64,000 nucleotides of DNA, taken from assembly GCA_963682175.1 (NCBI GenBank), contig OY821793.1, forward strand, positions 25,441,493-25,505,492, read 5' to 3'. Under the pieces are notes generated by a model that searched no databases, was not told the origin of the DNA, and saw only the letters and a program-made list of their open reading frames with translations. The DNA comes from Triglochin maritima. Taxonomy: Eukaryota; Streptophyta; Magnoliopsida; Alismatales; Juncaginaceae. Each line of letters starts with the position of its first letter. Within the stretch, counting starts at the first letter, position 1. The translations under genes and the position numbers were made by a program. Positions 60,065-64,000 of this stretch are shown one piece after another.

Positions 60065-60625
60065 TAGGGGTGTACACCAGTTGTAAATCGGACCACACCG
60101 ACAATAATCGAATCGGAACGCAACCGGTCGAAACAAAATTCTAGAACCGACAACCGGCCTGGTGGAGTCAAGTTTGGAACCAGACCGGACCGGCAGGTTC
60201 CGATTAAAACCCAAACCGGACCAGATTTACGTGTTTTTTTAGCTTTTCAATTTTATTATATCTTTTGTTGTTTTATTTATTTTACATTTTCTGAAAATAA
60301 TTATAGATATTAAGCCCATTAGGGTCCATTTATATATATTTTATTTGGTAATTTGTAACGTTCAATATATTTTATATAATTGACTTATTAGTTATGTAAT
60401 TTAAGAGTTTATTTATGGTAAATGACAATATATGTGAATGTAAAAAAAATAGAGACGTTAAAAAATTCAAATTACAATTTGCAAATGATAATCGACAATT
60501 ATTTCCACGCATGAATCCTTAATCTTCTTGGGAAAAAAGAATAAGAAAAAAGAGCAAACAAAAAGATAGAACACAATTGGGCATGATTTCGATTTTGAAC
60601 CAGATTCTACTGGTTTTTAACCGAC

Positions 60626-60890
60626 CACTACAAGAATTTTGGGTTTTAGCCACGAAAAAATCTGTCACTAAATCCAAGATTCTGTCACTATAGGTTTTTA
60701 ACCACGAATTTTACCGTCACTGATTCTGGCGTCATTAAAAGGTTTCAGTGACGGATTTTGTGACGAATGTGTAACCGTCACTGATTCTTTTTTGGCAGGA
60801 AGATTTGGCGGGATGGCATACTTTTAGTGACGGATATAGATACTTTTAGCCACGGAAAATGCCCGTGGCTAAAAGTTTTTCTCACCCAAA
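60626..60890 (+). mobile_element. CACTA (En/Spm-like) transposon terminus
   Basis: CACTACAAGAATTTTGG at 60626 is the standard CACTA-family terminal inverted repeat. It is followed by a dense subterminal zone of short words in both orientations: GTGACGGAT, CCGTCACTGATTC, AGCCACGAA and AGCCACGG...CCGTGGCT. No matching right terminus (TTCTTGTAGTG) was found up to base 64000, so the element is truncated or ends beyond the window. Confidence 0.75.
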
Positions 60891-61431
60891 AATATATATA
60901 ATCTCTACCTTCAATAAACCACTGTCGTAATTTGTGTTTCCCTTATTTTTTCTCCCAAATGAAAGAAACTAAAATTTCCATTTGTCAAAAATTACAGTTA
61001 ATCTCACTTATGAAGTTTAGCATCACATAAAAATCATTTACAACATGACAAGTAACATGATAATATTTGTGGAACATCAAATTCTTGTGAACAATTATAT
61101 AACACAATTAAAATATGATCTTGTCCAATAACACAAACATATCATCAAAATAACAATTTACACGATGTATAACTCAAAATATCATCAAGTATACAAATCT
61201 CCCTAATAAGATCACAATATCAACTATTTACATGACAAGTTATATAAACAATCAAAATCAAATTCCTCGCAACAGACAAATCCAACTAATTTTTTTGTAA
61301 CCAAACCAACAAATCCAATAGACAAATCAAAATAGAACTCTGGACTTCGACCGGAGACAAACCATCAAACTCATTAGAACCTAAATTTCAGAAATTGGCA
61401 TAATTTCAGCATATATTTTGAAAATTATGGT

Positions 61432-62429
61432 CTAGATATTTTGCATAGTACCCGCAACAGGCTTTGCTCCGTTTCCTTTTTGGAACTGACTTTCTTTCGA
61501 TGTGGAAGAAGAGGTAGGAGGCGTCGAGGGAATCGATGGATTGACATCTAACCGTCTTCCGATTTCAGTAAATGGTGTGAATTTAAGCTCCGGTTCTACA
61601 GTAACTTCTTCATCTGAAAAGGTTTAGAGAGTTATCATCTAAAGATGACAAAGATCAAAGCAAACTAACACTACAACTAGCTAAAAAGATGATGCAGCAA
61701 CATAAGTGGCAGAATTAGTTCAAATTACAACCTCTAATAATTTCAATAGTAAGTCTACTGAACTAATAAATGAAATCAGATGTAGCTTTTGCTACACTAT
61801 TAATGAGTTGTTGGACATTATAAATTAGACATTACTAGTTACTAGTTGCAACAGATGAATAGAAACTAACTAGCAATAAAAAAGGTGTGTTTACAGAGTT
61901 GATAGAATTTTCATAAGATAACTAAGAAAAAAACTCGTAATCACAGAGAAACTCAGGCAGATTAAATTTTTGCACAAGTCCAATATACTGTTGGATAGTA
62001 TCAACACCATTAGAGAGTGATAGATGGAAAAAATTGATTTTTAGAGGTGGGAACATTAGTTAAATAGAATTCTTTCAATAGATGTTAGCATTTGAATGGC
62101 ATGTATTATGCAAGTTCAAGTATACATAACAGACAATAGCTGGACACAAGATCTAAGGAACATAATGGAAATAAAAAAATATTTAAAGAACATAAGCAAA
62201 ATATAATTATAAACAACCTTGAGTAGGACAAAAAAATCATTCCAACACACCAAGAACACGTTCTTTTACTCTCCACAACCCCAAATGCACAAAAACACAA
62301 ACCCATGAACAAGAAAATAGATTAGCATGTTATGAACAAGAAGGTAAAATGTGACAAGTAAATGGCATTTTTACCTTGTCCAGAATTAACAAATCTAACA
62401 GCTCTACAAGACTGTGTGAGCAGAGGCAT
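61432..62429 (-). pseudogene. Spliced UFD1-like gene fragment
   Basis: Two minus-strand exons, 62429-62375 and 61613-61432, join in frame to 78 codons. The protein starts MPLLTQSCRAVRFVNSGQDE, then EVTVEPELKFTPFTEIGRRL and DVNPSIPSTPPTSSSTSK, and ends GAKPVAGTMQNI. The block EPELKFTPF..IGRRLD resembles the segment after the barrel of plant UFD1 proteins (subunits of the CDC48-UFD1-NPL4 segregase). The UFD1 N-terminal domain and C-terminal motif are absent. It lies just inside a CACTA-like terminus, so a captured, probably non-functional fragment is the likely meaning. A TAA codon lies immediately 5' of the ATG. Confidence 0.5.
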
Positions 62430-63031
62430 TTAGCAACCTAAAAAGAACATAAGTCAATATAATCATGATATGGTCTATATCCAAAATATAAACAGAATCT
62501 TAAGTTTAATTTCAAAAAGAAATTTTGAGCTCGTATGAACAATTCAACAACATGACAGATAACACTAAAGCAGAAAAGGACATGCTCTTCCAACAAATTT
62601 TCTCAATAGTTTATTTACAACACTACCAAGGAAATTTAAATATCAGTTGAAAGAACTACATCAAAAATATCAATCAAAGAGCAATGTCAAGCCCTAGAAG
62701 TTGATTATTCAAGAATGTGCAGTCTATAGATCAAAGCAAATATTAAGAATAAGAAAAATGTAGACAAGGCAGACACGGAGCATCTATAGGTATCTCTTTT
62801 TATGAATGATTTCACAAGAATTACAGTTAACTGAGTACCTAAAATAATATGTAATTGTTGTAAATATGAAACTATCTCGTTACAACACTAATTTGGCGAG
62901 AAGACGAGGCCAAACCGATCTGATTCGGTCCAATCCGGTTGCCACCGGCCAGTTCGGTTCACGCCAGTTAACCGGCCCGGACCGGTGGATCTACATCTCT
63001 ACTCCCTTTTATTAATTATTAATGCCAAAAA

Positions 63032-63487
63032 CTAGATTTCAAAAAGATAAATGTATTTTTGAGTCCTCTGCTTTTTTGGGCTTATACTTCTTTTTTTTGA
63101 GTGGTAAAATTCCCCTCCACTCCCGTAAATTTTTTCCCCGCCGTCTTTGAGAGTCCAGTTAAACACCATTCCACCATACACATCTTTGAATGCTTCAGTT
63201 GGGTTCTTCGAAACCACGAGCTCGTCACGTTTAAAACCGACAAAATTAATCTTCCCCTGCAGAATGGCATAAATGTAGATCGATGCCAATGCAAACATTT
63301 CATTTCGGTTACCCTTTTCGTCCACACATATTATCTCCACATTATCTTCGTTTTTCAAGACATTGACTATCAAATTCTTCATAGGATTGAAAATACATTT
63401 CCTGATTTCATTTTTAGCTTCATGTCTAATGGACGACAATAATTCCTTGTAGATGCGGCCACCAGTACCATCCCCATTCCCAGCCAT
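63032..63487 (-). CDS. Unrecognised 151-aa protein
   Basis: From the ATG at 63487 the frame gives MAGNGDGTGGRIYKELLSSI, then RHEAKNEIRKCIFNPMKNLI, VNVLKNEDNVEIICVDEKGN, MFALASIYIYAILQGKIN and SPKKQRTQKYIYLFEI. It looks like a mixed alpha/beta domain (an amphipathic helix, then beta strands) with a basic tail. No signal peptide or membrane span is clear. I do not recognise the family. On the minus strand, CAG|GTATAGT just before the ATG and AAAAG|GTACTG near 63580 suggest a 5' UTR intron. Frame quality and codon use look genuine, but it sits beside transposon debris and could be a relic. Confidence 0.5.
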   Translation of the reverse strand: MAGNGDGTGGRIYKELLSSIRHEAKNEIRKCIFNPMKNLIVNVLKNEDNVEIICVDEKGNRNEMFALASIYIYAILQGKINFVGFKRDELVVSKNPTEAFKDVYGGMVFNWTLKDGGEKIYGSGGEFYHSKKRSISPKKQRTQKYIYLFEI

Positions 63488-63589
63488 ACTATACCTGTGA
63501 GATCCTTGAATAACAAGAAAAAATATACCATAACTAAATTTGGGGATCACTCTAAAAAGTTAAGATGGAAATCAGTACCTTTTCTGTAA

Positions 63590-63690
63590 GCACCTGAAGA
63601 GAGAGAGAGGTATGGGGTGGATGTGATGGAGGTGTGGTGAGGGTATGGAGGGAGGTATGGTTGGGGTGTAGGGTTGGTGTGGGGTTTTGG
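63590..63690 (+). repeat. Purine-rich GGTATGG minisatellite-like tract
   Basis: Irregular repetition of GGTATGG, GGAGGT and GGGGTG(T/G) words with almost no C, preceded by a (GA)n run. It may be the leader or promoter of the neighbouring minus-strand gene. Confidence 0.5.
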
Positions 63691-64000
63691 TTTAAAAAGT
63701 ACCCAACTCATCTCATTCTTCTTCTTTTCTCTCCATTTTCTTCCCCACTCACCATTCCCTCATTTTCTTCCCTTGTTCCGACGACCAGAAGGAGGAGAGG
63801 ATCTCCAGCGGCGTGGTGGAGGCACGCACGAGGAAGGAGCGTGCGGAGGTGCGGAGGTTAGCACGTGAGGAGGTTTCCGGAGACGGCGTTGCGCGAGCGA
63901 GGCTCCGACGGGTCTTCGTCGTCTTGAGAGGTATGTCAAGTCTTCATAGTAACTCCCCAAGAGGTGTGGGAGTGTAGGGGGCGGCGTTGGTGCCGTTTCT
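63691..64000 (+). other. Possible first exon of a gene running off the window
   Basis: A pyrimidine-rich stretch (63715-63780) gives way to GC-rich DNA that ends CTTGAGAG|GTATGTC at about 63930, a good donor site. This is the usual look of a plant 5' UTR or first exon on the plus strand. No convincing start codon and protein can be chosen, so it is not called as a CDS. Confidence 0.3.

Larger units (their letters stand above)
60065..63001. mobile_element. Possible hAT-like segment with CCGG-rich ends
   Basis: The left end reads TAGGGGTGTACACCAG. The right end, read on the minus strand, is TAGAGATGTAGATCCAC. About 12 of 15 bases agree, as for imperfect hAT termini. Both ends are followed inwards by ACCGG/CCGGACC-rich sequence (60085-60230 and 62910-62985). 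The flanking 8-mers (atgaggct and ctcccttt) do not match, so no target duplication supports it. A CACTA-like terminus and a UFD1-like fragment lie inside. Confidence 0.3.

Noticed and set aside
60065..63001. Complete hAT transposon with gene cargo
   Set aside because: The 8-bp flanks do not match and no transposase is present. Kept only as a low-confidence segment.
1..64000. tRNA, rRNA and other structured RNA genes
   Set aside because: Scanned by eye for T-loop (GGTTCGAATCC-type) and rRNA core words on both strands. None was convincing; a covariance-model search would be needed to exclude them.

Overview
The window is nuclear DNA of a flowering plant, probably a eudicot. The genes have many introns, the intergenic DNA is AT-rich, and plant-specific families are present (a long P-type PPR protein, a plastid HAD phosphatase, a two-hotdog peroxisomal thioesterase with a cyclic-nucleotide-binding domain, a plant mobile domain). 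LTR retrotransposons lie both between genes and inside an intron. The species cannot be fixed by eye. All exon coordinates were read from splice sites and frame; there are no transcripts. In the exon chains every phase closes from ATG to stop.

Layout. (1) 1-9796: a retrotransposon nest. A minus-strand Ty3/Gypsy-type element has LTRs at 119-1346 and 9135-9791 and a perfect 5-bp target duplication (114-118 and 9792-9796). The second LTR is cut by a decayed plus-strand Ty1/Copia element that has lost its 5' LTR. (2) 10801-15630 (+): RAE1, an mRNA-export WD40 protein, 11 coding exons. (3) 16582-17775 (+): a LYRM9-like mitochondrial LYR-family protein, 2 exons. (4) 19455-27717 (-): a peroxisomal acyl-CoA thioesterase of the ACH2 type, 17 exons, 426 aa. 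(5) 29251-37162 (+): a plastid-type membrane protein with SLH and coiled-coil regions, 11 exons, 665 aa. Its 4-kb first intron holds a Copia-type solo LTR (29952-32685) with a second, chromovirus-like solo LTR (30424-32201) inside it; each has its own perfect target duplication. (6) 38426-40440 (+): a 118-aa coiled-coil protein, tentatively BORCS6-like. (7) 42972-45872 (-): a 966-aa PPR protein in one exon. (8) 46617-47747 (-): a plastid HAD phosphatase of the PYRP2 (riboflavin pathway) type. (9) 50891-53979 (-): a conserved-looking plant protein of unknown function, 3 exons, 219 aa. (10) 54188-64000: a repeat-rich tail. It has a nested foldback element with a run of 31 C, a plant-mobile-domain pseudogene, a candidate 66-aa membrane protein, a CACTA-like terminus, a spliced UFD1-like gene fragment and an unrecognised 151-aa gene.

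The host genes are unrelated housekeeping and organelle functions (nuclear export, mitochondrion, peroxisome, plastid, organelle RNA) and form no pathway cluster. ACH2 and the SLH gene are divergent; LYRM9 and ACH2 are convergent. The most unusual signals are: the two nested intronic LTRs from different families that both carry GGTCGACC palindromes; the almost identical Gypsy LTRs (3 differences in 657 bp) around a heavily decayed Copia body; two GC-AG introns needed to keep frame; and the HAD phosphatase whose motif I aspartates are both glutamate.
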